Source: Luteimonas suaedae
GTDB taxonomy: Bacteria > Pseudomonadota > Gammaproteobacteria > Xanthomonadales > Xanthomonadaceae
Assembly (NCBI RefSeq): GCF_008312895.1
Contig: NZ_VSSP01000001.1
Location: forward strand, 868,001-932,000
Direction: 5' to 3'
Length of the DNA stretch: 64,000 bases
Shown here: positions 8,915 to 16,540 of the stretch, in pieces
Numbering within the stretch: the stretch's first letter is position 1
Layout: each line of letters opens with the position of its first letter
Translations under genes and position numbers: made by a program
The notes under the pieces: generated by a model
Databases searched by the model: none
What the model saw: only the letters and a program-made list of their open reading frames with translations
What the model was told of the DNA's origin: nothing

Positions 8915-9886
8915 ATGCCGACCCCTCTCCTCCCCCAGGAAATCCATCTGCTGGAGCGATACAGCTCGAAGGCGTACTTCGGCGCGATGCGAGATGCATG
9001 GGAACAGATGCTGCGGCACGCGGAGCAATGTCTCGAGGCGTTCGTCGGCAAGCTCCCGCCCGACTACCGCGGCAGGCCGCTTCCCGAGCAGCCGGACATC
9101 GTCTGGGGAGAAAGGATCCTGCCCAATTTCCGGAACACGGCGGACAACCTCAACAACGCCTATATCCAGCTAACGCATGGCGAGATGCAGGCTCTCGGTG
9201 TCGCCGGCATGGTGCAAAGCGATTTTTCAGGCTTTTCCCGTGACTACAGCTCGGACTGGATGGACGAGCCGCAGGTTCTGGCCAGGGTCGACGGAGGAAG
9301 CGCCGTGTTCTGGCAATGGCTCACAACCGCCGTGGAACACGCCGCGAACATCGAATTTACCGTGGGTGCGTACTGGACACAGGGAGACCTGGGCAGCCGG
9401 TACGACCCGGTCGCGCGGGGCACCCTGGATCCTCCGCCACTGTGGCACGCGTACGTTCTCTCTGCGACGCAGACGGCCCGGACCGGCGAACCCGTAATCA
9501 AGACAGGCATCTATCTTCCGCGGGTCGACGACAGTTGCGCGGCTTTCATGATCGAAGGCCTGCCCGCCCCCCCTGCGAGCATAGGCTACGACCCCGAGAC
9601 AATGCAGAACACGTCCGAAGCGGAGTGCAGCTGGAGGCTGGTCGAACGGGCCGCGGAGGGCTCGATCGAAGACGGACTGTGCGACCTCCTGTCCTCGGCG
9701 GACGCGACAGGCCCGGGGCGGGTGCAGGCCGGCGAGACCTGCCCCAGATCCGGTTGGTGGTACACGCCCGCACAATCAGGATCACGCCGCTACTTCAGCC
9801 GTGGCAACACATTTCCGTCTATCGACAGCGACTACGGCGGCACGTTCTGGCTGTGGGCACAAAACCAGTCCCCGCCTGCGCTCTAG
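8915..9886 (+). CDS. Candidate immunity protein for the adjacent T6SS effector
   Basis: A 323-residue, probably soluble protein without a signal peptide, starting two bases after the effector stop, so surely co-expressed with it. It shows an N-terminal helical block (YFGAMRDAWEQMLRHAEQCL), a central WQWLTTAVEHAAN segment and a distinctive C-terminal block. There CPRSGWWYTPAQSGSRRYF, then G-x-x-F-P and DYGGTFWLWAQNQ, recur in proteins I recall as polymorphic-toxin immunity families (Imm71/Imm72-like). A cytosolic immunity protein would suit a toxin acting in the cytoplasm, in line with an NAD- or protein-directed activity of the effector. The family name is from memory and needs a profile search; the effector-immunity pairing is inferred from position. 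Confidence 0.6.
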   Translation: MPTPLLPQEIHLLERYSSKAYFGAMRDAWEQMLRHAEQCLEAFVGKLPPDYRGRPLPEQPDIVWGERILPNFRNTADNLNNAYIQLTHGEMQALGVAGMVQSDFSGFSRDYSSDWMDEPQVLARVDGGSAVFWQWLTTAVEHAANIEFTVGAYWTQGDLGSRYDPVARGTLDPPPLWHAYVLSATQTARTGEPVIKTGIYLPRVDDSCAAFMIEGLPAPPASIGYDPETMQNTSEAECSWRLVERAAEGSIEDGLCDLLSSADATGPGRVQAGETCPRSGWWYTPAQSGSRRYFSRGNTFPSIDSDYGGTFWLWAQNQSPPAL

Positions 9887-10062
9887 TCCATGAGCACGTC
9901 CATCGCGATCTGAATCTGGTGCCGACGACGATTGCGGTAACGTGACCGGCTGGCTCGTGAACGGCGGCGACAACGGCCTGGCAGAGCGACGAATCTATGT
10001 CACATGGGGTCAAGAGCATGAATTATGAGTCAAATTATATTAGCAAGCCTTGATGGGGTGCC
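9887..10062. other. Intergenic gap after the immunity gene
   Basis: No gene or terminator was recognised. The sequence shifts from GC-rich to AT-rich around 9990-10050, marking the left edge of the AT-richer patch that extends to about 11.75 kb. Confidence 0.5.
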
Positions 10063-10710
10063 ATGATTCTCGTTGTCACGGTATCGCTTCTGGTGATCTC
10101 ATGCAGTGCGGAGATCTTTGGCAACACGGGTGGAGGCACCCTTTCGGTCGAGACCGATCCTGCCGTGCAGACGCTCGATCGCGTTCCCTGCAACCAGGAT
10201 GAGGGGCTTGATGCGTATATAGACAACGGCCTGTACACCACCTTTGATTTGGATATCGATATGGACGGGGTGCAGGACAAGGTCGTTAGCAGCGCACAGA
10301 ATGCAGGTAACGAACTAATTTTCTTTAGGAACACAGAGAAGGGTTGCCGCAAGGCGCTTGTGAGCACGAACCTTACCGAAGATGGCGGCAGAACCCTCGG
10401 GAAGATCAAGCAAGAATCTACAAATGGCGGAAGAGACGAGGTTCTCTCCATGGAAACCTACTTCCCCCGGGGAATGGACGTCGCAACGCACTATGTGTCC
10501 TATTCTGGCAACGAGTGGGGGCTTTCAAGAACGGTTTATGAAATCTCCGATTGGAGAGATCGGCGGAATGTGGTGTATCGCTGCGAGGTAGAGCAGAGCA
10601 TTTCGATGCACGAACTCGTTTCGGAAGAAGCTGTATCAAGGGTTCGCCAAATCCCAGACCAGTCCGATCGAGATCACATGTGCACGCTGCAGAGTCCTTC
10701 CGGGACATGA
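10063..10710 (+). CDS. Hypothetical lipoprotein with a calcium-loop-like motif
   Basis: A 215-residue protein of unknown function. The start ATG at 10063 is fixed by an in-frame TGA twelve bases upstream. Residues 1-14 are hydrophobic with a VISC lipobox-like end (Cys14), although the n-region lacks a positive charge. Residues 62-75 read DLDIDMDGVQDKVV, a D-x-D-x-D-G-x-x-D loop like those in calcium-binding or FG-GAP/VCBS repeats. The gene is clearly AT-richer than the T6SS genes and uses rare codons such as ATA. The stop TGA overlaps an ATG that opens a short second frame. Its position behind an effector/immunity pair makes an extra immunity or orphan cassette protein possible, but no function can be assigned. 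Confidence 0.6.
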   Translation: MILVVTVSLLVISCSAEIFGNTGGGTLSVETDPAVQTLDRVPCNQDEGLDAYIDNGLYTTFDLDIDMDGVQDKVVSSAQNAGNELIFFRNTEKGCRKALVSTNLTEDGGRTLGKIKQESTNGGRDEVLSMETYFPRGMDVATHYVSYSGNEWGLSRTVYEISDWRDRRNVVYRCEVEQSISMHELVSEEAVSRVRQIPDQSDRDHMCTLQSPSGT

Positions 10711-10814
10711 GCCGTCGCCAGGGTGCGGGCACCATCCACCAAGAAGGAATTACCAGCGCCTATGCCTATAAGGCGGAGATTTTTGATCCGAGCCGGACAT
10801 TGAGATGCACTTGA
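10707..10814 (+). pseudogene. Short frame, possible frameshifted tail or gene remnant
   Basis: A 35-codon frame starts with ATG overlapping the stop of the preceding gene (ATGA) and ends in ITSAYAYKAEIFDPSRTLRCT split here as ITSAYAYKAEIF and DPSRTLRCT. The peptide looks like the C-terminal end of a folded protein rather than random sequence. It may be the original end of the preceding gene after a frameshift, a remnant of a deleted cassette gene, or a translated micro-gene. I cannot choose between these without homologues. Confidence 0.3.
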
Positions 10815-10916
10815 TCAGCTAGGCAGACGAGCCTCCGATGAATATTCTGCCAAGCCAGAAAAAAACTAGTGCGCGATATGAGCACATAGCATAAAATAGC
10901 GAATTATTGACGGCTG
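10815..10916. other. AT-rich intergenic stretch
   Basis: This stretch is very AT-rich for the window (aaaaactag, cataaaatag, gaattattga). It may hold the promoter for the next orphan gene, but no spaced -35/-10 pair is convincing. Confidence 0.35.
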
Positions 10917-11678
10917 ATGCTGAGAATGTCCTCGAATTTCTCGCTGTTGTTCCCGTCCGCTCTCTTCATCCTCTTGCCGAGTCAGGACGTCGCGACTTGC
11001 GGCAATACGAGCTTGCTACCCCCTCCTTCACAGATCGCGTCTGCAATCGAAGACGAAGAAACCCGCGTCGCGCAGTATCTGGACAGGATCAAGGAAATCG
11101 CCATTACGAAGGACATCGTCGCAAATCATGGCTCGAACTTTATCTACTTCGATGGACCTTCAGAAGGCAGATACATAATTGTCCACGAGACATTTTCGTC
11201 CCGCTCGAAATACAAGACGATTACGCCGATCGTCGGCGTCGAGCAGGACGACCTCCTCATCGATTGCAGCTATGTGAGATCCATGGCGGACATGACCACG
11301 GTATGGGTAGGAACCTACTGCAGGGGCCGATCCGAAGCATCTCTGGACTCTATAGAGGATGCTATTGACGACGAGTACTTGCTCACGTACTCCTCATCCC
11401 TGCCGTGGCTCGGCGAAGCAGGCAGCTCTGCCGACTGCGAGCATCCATCAGGCCTGGCTTACGCAGGGTATTACATTGTCAGGTGCCAGGCGGGAGAAGA
11501 CGATGAAACGACGGGGAACCTGTCCATCAGAGTTCTTTCGCCAGACTACCGTCTGATCTTTTCAATTGCCGGATTCGAATTCGCGCCCACAACGGCGGGG
11601 ACCGACCAGAAAACACTGAATTTCTGGGGGCTTAACAAGAGCGCGCATCACGAGATCGTCCAGAAGACGCTCCCTTGA
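10917..11678 (+). CDS. Hypothetical exported protein of the T6SS-adjacent patch
   Basis: A 253-residue protein of unknown family. The N-terminus (MSSNFSLLFPSALFILLPSQ) is a probable signal peptide, and several cysteines follow (CGN, DCSYV, TYCRGRSE, DCEHPSG, VRCQAG), suggesting disulfides in the periplasm. The start could be ATG 10917 or ATG 10926. No catalytic motif was recognised. Codon use is AT-richer than the neighbours, and the flanking genes are also exported orphans, consistent with transferred cassettes behind the effector/immunity pair. Confidence 0.55.
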   Translation: MLRMSSNFSLLFPSALFILLPSQDVATCGNTSLLPPPSQIASAIEDEETRVAQYLDRIKEIAITKDIVANHGSNFIYFDGPSEGRYIIVHETFSSRSKYKTITPIVGVEQDDLLIDCSYVRSMADMTTVWVGTYCRGRSEASLDSIEDAIDDEYLLTYSSSLPWLGEAGSSADCEHPSGLAYAGYYIVRCQAGEDDETTGNLSIRVLSPDYRLIFSIAGFEFAPTTAGTDQKTLNFWGLNKSAHHEIVQKTLP

Positions 11679-11748
11679 GCACCTCGTCGCGCTATTGCTC
11701 TGCTGAACGAAGCATCTTGCCTTCGTTCCATCGCATGCATGTAGATGC

Positions 11749-12360
11749 ATGGTCATGAAATTTCCTGTAGGCGCGCTGGCTGTGCTCGTGTTGGTCGCAT
11801 GCACACCGGCTGCGCGATTAGATGGTCACGCAACTGGGAAGGATGTTACTCGACGTGTGGATCCGTGCCCGACGGCTGACCATGAAAGCCGGATGGCAAT
11901 TGAAGTCGGCGATGATCGACACGTCAGCATCTGCCGCGCGGATGGCTTAGGGGACTGTCTCTACAGCTTCGAGCTCGGGAAGACATTCATACACGCCAGT
12001 CCGGACCTGAACTCGGATGGCCGGAAAGACTATCTGATTAAGGATTTTTCCGGCATCTACGGCATGCACGATGTCGTGCACTTCATGGGATTCGTGAACT
12101 GTCCGGGAGGATTTAGCGTCAAGGTACTCGACGATTTCTTCACTGATGTCCGGCCGACAGAGGCCAGGGAAACCTGGGTCGATCTGCAGGTCAGCCGGGC
12201 ATGCTTTGATGAAGGCAAAGGCGAAACCGGGACGCGAAAGTACACCGTTGCGTTCGATTCGGCGCGCTCGGCGTATGGCTCTCCGGATGGAAATCCGGCG
12301 CTTACGGAATACTGCGGCCCTGAGGAGCTTGCTCTGCCGCTGACGCCGGCCCATGAATGA
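11749..12360 (+). CDS. Hypothetical lipoprotein with a D-x-N-x-D-G-type loop
   Basis: A 203-residue protein, probably a lipoprotein: the hydrophobic segment ALAVLVLVAC ends in lipobox LVAC (Cys18); the start could be ATG 11749 or ATG 11755. Residues 85-96 (PDLNSDGRKDYL) form the same kind of acidic Asp/Asn-Gly loop as in the protein starting at 10063, so the two may be distant relatives or share a domain type. Function unknown. The next gene begins about 50 bases downstream and returns to normal high-GC composition, marking the right edge of the atypical patch. Confidence 0.6.
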   Translation: MVMKFPVGALAVLVLVACTPAARLDGHATGKDVTRRVDPCPTADHESRMAIEVGDDRHVSICRADGLGDCLYSFELGKTFIHASPDLNSDGRKDYLIKDFSGIYGMHDVVHFMGFVNCPGGFSVKVLDDFFTDVRPTEARETWVDLQVSRACFDEGKGETGTRKYTVAFDSARSAYGSPDGNPALTEYCGPEELALPLTPAHE

Positions 12361-12413
12361 ACATACCGAGAAGGTCGCCTCGCTTCCTCGGCGACCGGGC
12401 TAGGATGTACTCC

Positions 12414-13208
12414 ATGTGCCTGATCGCCATCGCCTGGAACATCCATCCCCGCTTTCCGCTGGCCTTGATCGCCAATCGCGACGAGTCGCACGCACGACCG
12501 GCTGCGGCAGCCGGAATCGATCCGGAGGCGCCGGATGTCTACGGTGGCCGGGATCTGGTGGGAGGCGGGAGCTGGCTGCAGGTGTCGACGCGGGGGCGGC
12601 TGGCGGCGGTGACGAACGTCAGGGACGGCCTTGCGCCGGAGGCGGCGCCGCGGTCGCGTGGATGGCTGGTGCGGGATTTCGTACGTGGTGACACACCGGC
12701 CGGTCAGTACGTCGAGGCGTTGCAGCCTCTCGCGCACGATTACGGGCGCTTCAACCTGCTGGTGTGGGATGGCGATGCCCTCGCCTTCGCCAGCAACCAT
12801 CCGGCTATGCACGCGCCGGTGGCGCCGGGCGTCCACGCCGTGTCGAACGGCGCTTTCGACGCGGCCTGGCCCAAGAGCGGGCACGCGACCCGGGCGTTGA
12901 CGGCCTGGCTGGAGTCGCTGGCGGATCGCGCCGATCCCACAAACGGTCCCGATCTGATCGAACCGCTTTTCGCGGCCCTCGCCGACACGGCCACGGCGCC
13001 GGATGCATCGCTGCCGGACACCGGTATCGGGCTGGAACTGGAGCGGGCGTTGTCGCCGCCCTTCGTCCTTGGGGAAACCTACGGCACGCGCTCGAGCAGT
13101 GTGGTGCTGGTGGAACGCGAGCGAATCGTGTTCGCGGAACGGCGTTTTGGATCGAATGCTCAACCGTTGGGCGGGTCGGTGGAGGAACTGGCCCGCACCG
13201 TGGCGTGA
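12414..13208 (+). CDS. NRDE-family (Tango2-like) protein
   Basis: The NRDE family is named after its N-terminal Asn-Arg-Asp-Glu motif. Here MCLIAIAWNIHPRFPLALIA is followed at once by NRDESHARP, then GGRDLVGGGSWLQV and RLAAVTNVRDG, all conserved positions. The start at ATG 12414 is chosen because family members begin MCxI; ATG 12405 is nine bases upstream. At about 264 residues the length is normal. The biochemical role is unsettled; eukaryotic homologues have been linked to haem or lipid handling. It stands alone between the orphan patch and a minus-strand gene. Confidence 0.85.
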   Translation: MCLIAIAWNIHPRFPLALIANRDESHARPAAAAGIDPEAPDVYGGRDLVGGGSWLQVSTRGRLAAVTNVRDGLAPEAAPRSRGWLVRDFVRGDTPAGQYVEALQPLAHDYGRFNLLVWDGDALAFASNHPAMHAPVAPGVHAVSNGAFDAAWPKSGHATRALTAWLESLADRADPTNGPDLIEPLFAALADTATAPDASLPDTGIGLELERALSPPFVLGETYGTRSSSVVLVERERIVFAERRFGSNAQPLGGSVEELARTVA

Positions 13209-13490
13209 CAAGCGCTCATACGTGCCCACTGAATAGAGCAATAGAGATCAGAAGCGCCCTCATCCGCCCCCCGATTAAAGCATTCGGGGGGGCAGGCTCT
13301 CCGGGCACCTTCTCCCGCAAGCGGGAGAAGGGATCCGCCAACACTTGCGCCAAAACCGCTCTAGCCAAAGATCTCTCTCACGAATCCTGTTTCCCGAAAT
13401 CGGCAACATTTCGAATCCGTGCAGGGCGCGCGCAGATGCGAGCAGACGACTTGCCCGGATGTACGGCCTGGCCAGGCAGCACCAGCCGCG
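13209..13490. other. Intergenic region with a dispersed hairpin element
   Basis: No gene is supported here. It holds a GC-rich element around 13257-13335 (CCTCATCCGCCCC, then a hairpin) that resembles part of the larger element at 55.65 kb. Short shadow frames were not considered coding. Confidence 0.5.
13308..13331. repeat. Palindromic hairpin of a dispersed element
   Basis: A perfect 11-bp inverted repeat (CCTTCTCCCGC, AA, GCGGGAGAAGG). It resembles the CCTCTCCC/GGGAGAGG hairpin near 55.65 kb and lies between convergent genes, where it could also act as a transcription terminator. Confidence 0.6.
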
Positions 13491-13997
13491 TCAGGGCGAG
13501 GTTGCGGTACAGCGGATCGGCGCGTCGTTCTCGAGGCTCTGCTCCCAACCGTTGCCGCTTCGATAGGCCACCGTGCCATTGATGCAGGTGGCGTTGTCGC
13601 CGTCGCGGCGGGCGCTGAGCGGCCCCGGCAGTTCCTGAAGCGCACTGGACGCCGGCACCTGGGCGGAATCCGCTTCAGCTTCACCCGGGCCGACACCGGC
13701 CGCGGCCTCCGGTGGCTGCGTGGCGTTGACTGGCTCGGCTCGCGGGCTGCTCGCGGCGTCCTGGTCGGCAGCGTCGAGGTCCGGGCCCGGCAATGCCTCG
13801 CCATTTGCGGCAATGGGCGAATCATCCGACTCTGCCGCATCGCGTGGCGTGGTCTCGGCAATCGGTGCGTCGTGCCCGGCGAACACCGTCACCACCGCAT
13901 AGCGGATCGCGTCGGCGGCAAGCACGCCGACGATGACGGCCAGCGCGATCGGGACGAAGAAGGACCAGGGCGGAGTGTCGTCGCGGAACCCGCTCAT
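13491..13997 (-). CDS. Hypothetical single-pass membrane protein with Pro/Ala-rich linker
   Basis: A 168-residue protein with one N-terminal transmembrane helix (residues about 10-38, WSFFVPIALAVIVGVLAADA). A long low-complexity acidic Ala/Pro/Glu linker (about 45-130) follows, then a small C-terminal module with two cysteines (ATCINGTVAYRSGNGWEQ and IRCTATSP). The layout fits a membrane-tethered periplasmic protein. No family was recognised. It is convergent with the NRDE gene and divergent from the hydrolase gene, so it is probably monocistronic. Confidence 0.6.
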   Translation of the reverse strand: MSGFRDDTPPWSFFVPIALAVIVGVLAADAIRYAVVTVFAGHDAPIAETTPRDAAESDDSPIAANGEALPGPDLDAADQDAASSPRAEPVNATQPPEAAAGVGPGEAEADSAQVPASSALQELPGPLSARRDGDNATCINGTVAYRSGNGWEQSLENDAPIRCTATSP

Positions 13998-14128
13998 GAT
14001 GCTGCCCTCTCCGGAGGAAGATCGAGCCTAACGCATCCAGTGACTTTCGGCACCCGAAAACCCTCTCTTTCGGCACAGGATCGGCACCCTGCGGAACGTT
14101 AGTCTGGTGTCCTCGCCCGCTCGCATTC

Positions 14129-15550
14129 ATGCCCATGCTGACCCGACTGCCCGCCTCCGCCCTGATCCCCATCGTCGCGATTGCGGCGGCCCTGCTGCTG
14201 GGCGGCTGTGCCGATCGCGACGCCACCACGCCCCTGCCCGAGACCATCGCCTGTCAAACCGGCGCCTGGCGCATGGAAAGCGGCGAAATCCTGTCGCTGT
14301 CACCGGTCGATGGCGGATTGCGCTATCGCCTGCTCGACGGACGCAGCGGCCGCTTCGAAACGGCCGGGGACGACACGCAACTGTCCGCGCCCGAGGGCTG
14401 GCGCGAGCAAGGCGCTATGGTGGCGACGGTGGCGTTCGAGCCTTGCGACGCCGGCCGCATGCGGTTCCGCATCGATGGCGGACCATCGGGCAAGGCGGAG
14501 AAGATCGCGCTGCTGATGCAGGACACGCGCTTTCGCAGCGACGACCTGACGCTGCGCGGGCGCCTGGTGTTGCCGGCGGACAGCGACGCGCCGGTCCCGC
14601 TGGCGGTACTTGCGCACGGTTCGGAGCGCTATTCCGCGGTCGACATCTATCCGCTGCAATACCTGCTCCCGGCGCAGGGCGTGGCCGTGTTCGTCTACGA
14701 CAAGCGCGGCACCGGCGGTTCCGAGGGCGAATACACGCAGGATTTCCACGTGCTTGCCGATGATGCCGTCGCGGCGCTGGACGAGGCGCGGCGGCTGGCG
14801 CCGGACGCCTTCTCCCGCACCGGCTATGTGGGTGGAAGCCAGGGCGGCTGGATCGCCCCGCTGGCGGCATCGCGTTCCCGCGTGGATTACGCCGTAGCGA
14901 TGTTCGGCCTGGCGGAGGGCGCGCTCGCCGAGGATCGCGAGCAGGTCATGAACGACCTGCGCGCCGCCGGCCACGGCGAGGACGTGTTGGCGAAAGCGCG
15001 CGAGGTCACCGATGCGACGGCCCTGCTGATGGCTTCGGGCTTCACCCGCGGCTTCGACGAACTCGACGCCGTGCGCCGCGCCTACGGCGACGAGGCGTGG
15101 TTCGGCGATATCCGCGGCGAGTTCACCGGCAGGATCCTGGAGTTCCCGGGCTGGCTGCCGCAGTGGGTCTCGCGACGGATCGCAATGCACTACGACGTCG
15201 GCACCAGCTGGGATTACGAGCCGCTACCGGTGCTGGCCGAATTGGATGCGCCGCAGCTGTGGATCATCGCGGCCGAAGACCGTGAAGCGCCGAATGCCGA
15301 GACGCTGCGCCGCCTGCGAGCGCTGCAGGCGCAGGAACGGCCGATCGACCTGGCGATATTTCCGGAGACGGATCACGGCATCTACGAATTCACCGAGAAG
15401 GACGGCGAGCGGACCCTGCTGCGGCATCCGGAAGGCTATCTGCGCCTGCTGGCGGACTGGATCGCGGAACCTGTGCTGCGGGGCCGCTATGGAACGGCGA
15501 AACTCGAGCCGGCGCCGGCCGCCGGGCACGCGGACGCGCTTCCGCAATAG
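14129..15550 (+). CDS. Alpha/beta-hydrolase lipoprotein
   Basis: A 473-residue serine hydrolase, probably anchored in the envelope: the N-terminus has hydrophobic LIPIVAIAAALLLGGC with a lipobox cysteine. After an N-terminal beta domain of about 130 residues, the hydrolase fold shows VLAHGSERYS (oxyanion region), VYDKRGTGGSEG, the nucleophile elbow GGSQGG (Ser near residue 236), an Asp region (IIAAEDREAP) and ETDHGIYEF with the likely catalytic His (near 416). This layout is typical of S9/DUF-type peptidase-like esterases of Xanthomonadaceae. Substrate unknown: ester, peptide or lactone hydrolysis are all possible. Confidence 0.8.
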   Translation: MPMLTRLPASALIPIVAIAAALLLGGCADRDATTPLPETIACQTGAWRMESGEILSLSPVDGGLRYRLLDGRSGRFETAGDDTQLSAPEGWREQGAMVATVAFEPCDAGRMRFRIDGGPSGKAEKIALLMQDTRFRSDDLTLRGRLVLPADSDAPVPLAVLAHGSERYSAVDIYPLQYLLPAQGVAVFVYDKRGTGGSEGEYTQDFHVLADDAVAALDEARRLAPDAFSRTGYVGGSQGGWIAPLAASRSRVDYAVAMFGLAEGALAEDREQVMNDLRAAGHGEDVLAKAREVTDATALLMASGFTRGFDELDAVRRAYGDEAWFGDIRGEFTGRILEFPGWLPQWVSRRIAMHYDVGTSWDYEPLPVLAELDAPQLWIIAAEDREAPNAETLRRLRALQAQERPIDLAIFPETDHGIYEFTEKDGERTLLRHPEGYLRLLADWIAEPVLRGRYGTAKLEPAPAAGHADALPQ

Positions 15551-15793
15551 GGCGAGTATGGGGCCCTATGAGCAGGGGAGTTGCGCGCCTCCGTCGTGCC
15601 GGAGGTTGCACGCCCACAAAGCAGAAGGCCCAGTCTTTCGGGTTTGACCCCGATCGGCTGAGCCTTCCTTGTCGAAGCGATTGCGTCCGGCTTGCGCCTT
15701 TCGCTTTTTCTTCGACGCGTGCAGGTTACCGCGATGCCCGTTAGCCGGGCGTAAAACAGGGCGACCGTTCGTCGGCGACTCCATCGGTCGCCC
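15551..15793. other. Gene-free stretch of unknown nature
   Basis: This 243-base stretch between convergent genes shows no gene start, tRNA or clear terminator. One minus-strand frame gives a Lys/Arg-rich peptide (KKKRKAQAGRNRFDKEG) without a plausible start. I have the impression of similar stretches between genes in related genomes, so it may be a dispersed element or a decayed gene. Confidence 0.3.
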
Positions 15794-16231
15794 TCACCAC
15801 GGCCACCAGCCCCGGCCCGTCTGCGCGTAGCGGTCGGCGGCGCGCTCGAAGCGGTTGCGCACGCTGATGCCGCCGCAGGCCAGGTACAGCGGCAGGAACA
15901 GCGGGCCGAGCGCCATGTACTGGTAGACGTGCGCGCGTTCGTGGTCGCCGATGCGGACCGGCGGCTCCTTACAGTGACCGGCGCGGTGCGCATAGGTCAG
16001 GCACGGTGCGTCGAGGGTCTCGCCGGTGTGCAGGATCGTGTTGCCCAGTGTCATCGCCCCGCCCGGCCCCCAGGGCCAGCGGTGGAACACGAGCGCCACC
16101 GTTTGGGGGTCGAAATGGACGCGGGCGCCGAACGGCAGGCCGGCGCTTCCGGCGATCAGGCCGAGGCCGGTGTTGGGCCACGTCCACAGCATGCCGAGGA
16201 CGCGCAGCAGCAGCGACGCGAACCGGCCCAT
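15794..16231 (-). CDS. Hypothetical membrane-associated protein
   Basis: A 145-residue protein starting MGRFASLLLRVLGMLW (ATG 16231); the frame is open further upstream but this start gives a clean N-terminus. An N-terminal hydrophobic stretch covers about residues 5-33. Conserved-looking features are VHFDPQTVALVFHRWPWGPGG, a TLGNTILHTG strand, and DHERAHVYQYMALGPLFLPLY. The HERAHVYQ part resembles an HExxH-like helix (HERAH), but with Arg-Ala between Glu and His. The end has RAADRYAQTG. It may be a degenerate zinc-peptidase-like fold. It lies 14 bases after the PspC-domain gene on the same strand, so the two probably share a transcript. Confidence 0.6.
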   Translation of the reverse strand: MGRFASLLLRVLGMLWTWPNTGLGLIAGSAGLPFGARVHFDPQTVALVFHRWPWGPGGAMTLGNTILHTGETLDAPCLTYAHRAGHCKEPPVRIGDHERAHVYQYMALGPLFLPLYLACGGISVRNRFERAADRYAQTGRGWWPW

Positions 16232-16245
16232 GCGCGCCGTGGCGC

Positions 16246-16443
16246 TCAGTCGCCTTCCGGCATCACCAGCCACAGCACCAGGTAGACGAGGATGCCCGGG
16301 AACGCTGCGGACAGGATCGACACCACCACGAACAGCACCCGCAGCAAGGTCGAGCTCCAGCCGAAGCGCCGGGCGATTCCGCCCAGCACGCCGGCGAGGA
16401 CGCGGTCGTTGATCGAACGGGAGAGGGTGGCAGGCTGGCTCAT
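16246..16443 (-). CDS. PspC-domain small membrane protein
   Basis: A 65-residue protein consisting of one PspC domain: an N-terminal NDRVLAGVLGGIARRFGW motif followed by a hydrophobic span LLRVLFVVVSILSAAFPGILVYLVLWLVMP read in pieces (LLRVLFVVVSILSAAFPGI and LVYLVLWLVMPEGD). PspC proteins take part in envelope-stress signalling in enterobacteria, but this short stand-alone form lacks PspA/PspB neighbours here, so its role is unknown. It begins the two-gene minus-strand unit with the downstream hypothetical protein. Confidence 0.85.
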   Translation of the reverse strand: MSQPATLSRSINDRVLAGVLGGIARRFGWSSTLLRVLFVVVSILSAAFPGILVYLVLWLVMPEGD

Positions 16444-16540
16444 GGGATCGCTCGTGGGCGGACTGCGTTGCCGACGAGTCTAGCGCGAAGCCGACGGAGC
16501 GCGCGTGGAAGCCTGGGTGCGCCCGGGCCGCCGGCAGCAT

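Noticed and set aside
13419-14102. 227-codon plus-strand frame over 13.4-14.1 kb
   Set aside because: The minus-strand frame has a transmembrane segment, a clean start and a sensible linker; the plus frame is Arg/Ala-rich shadow.
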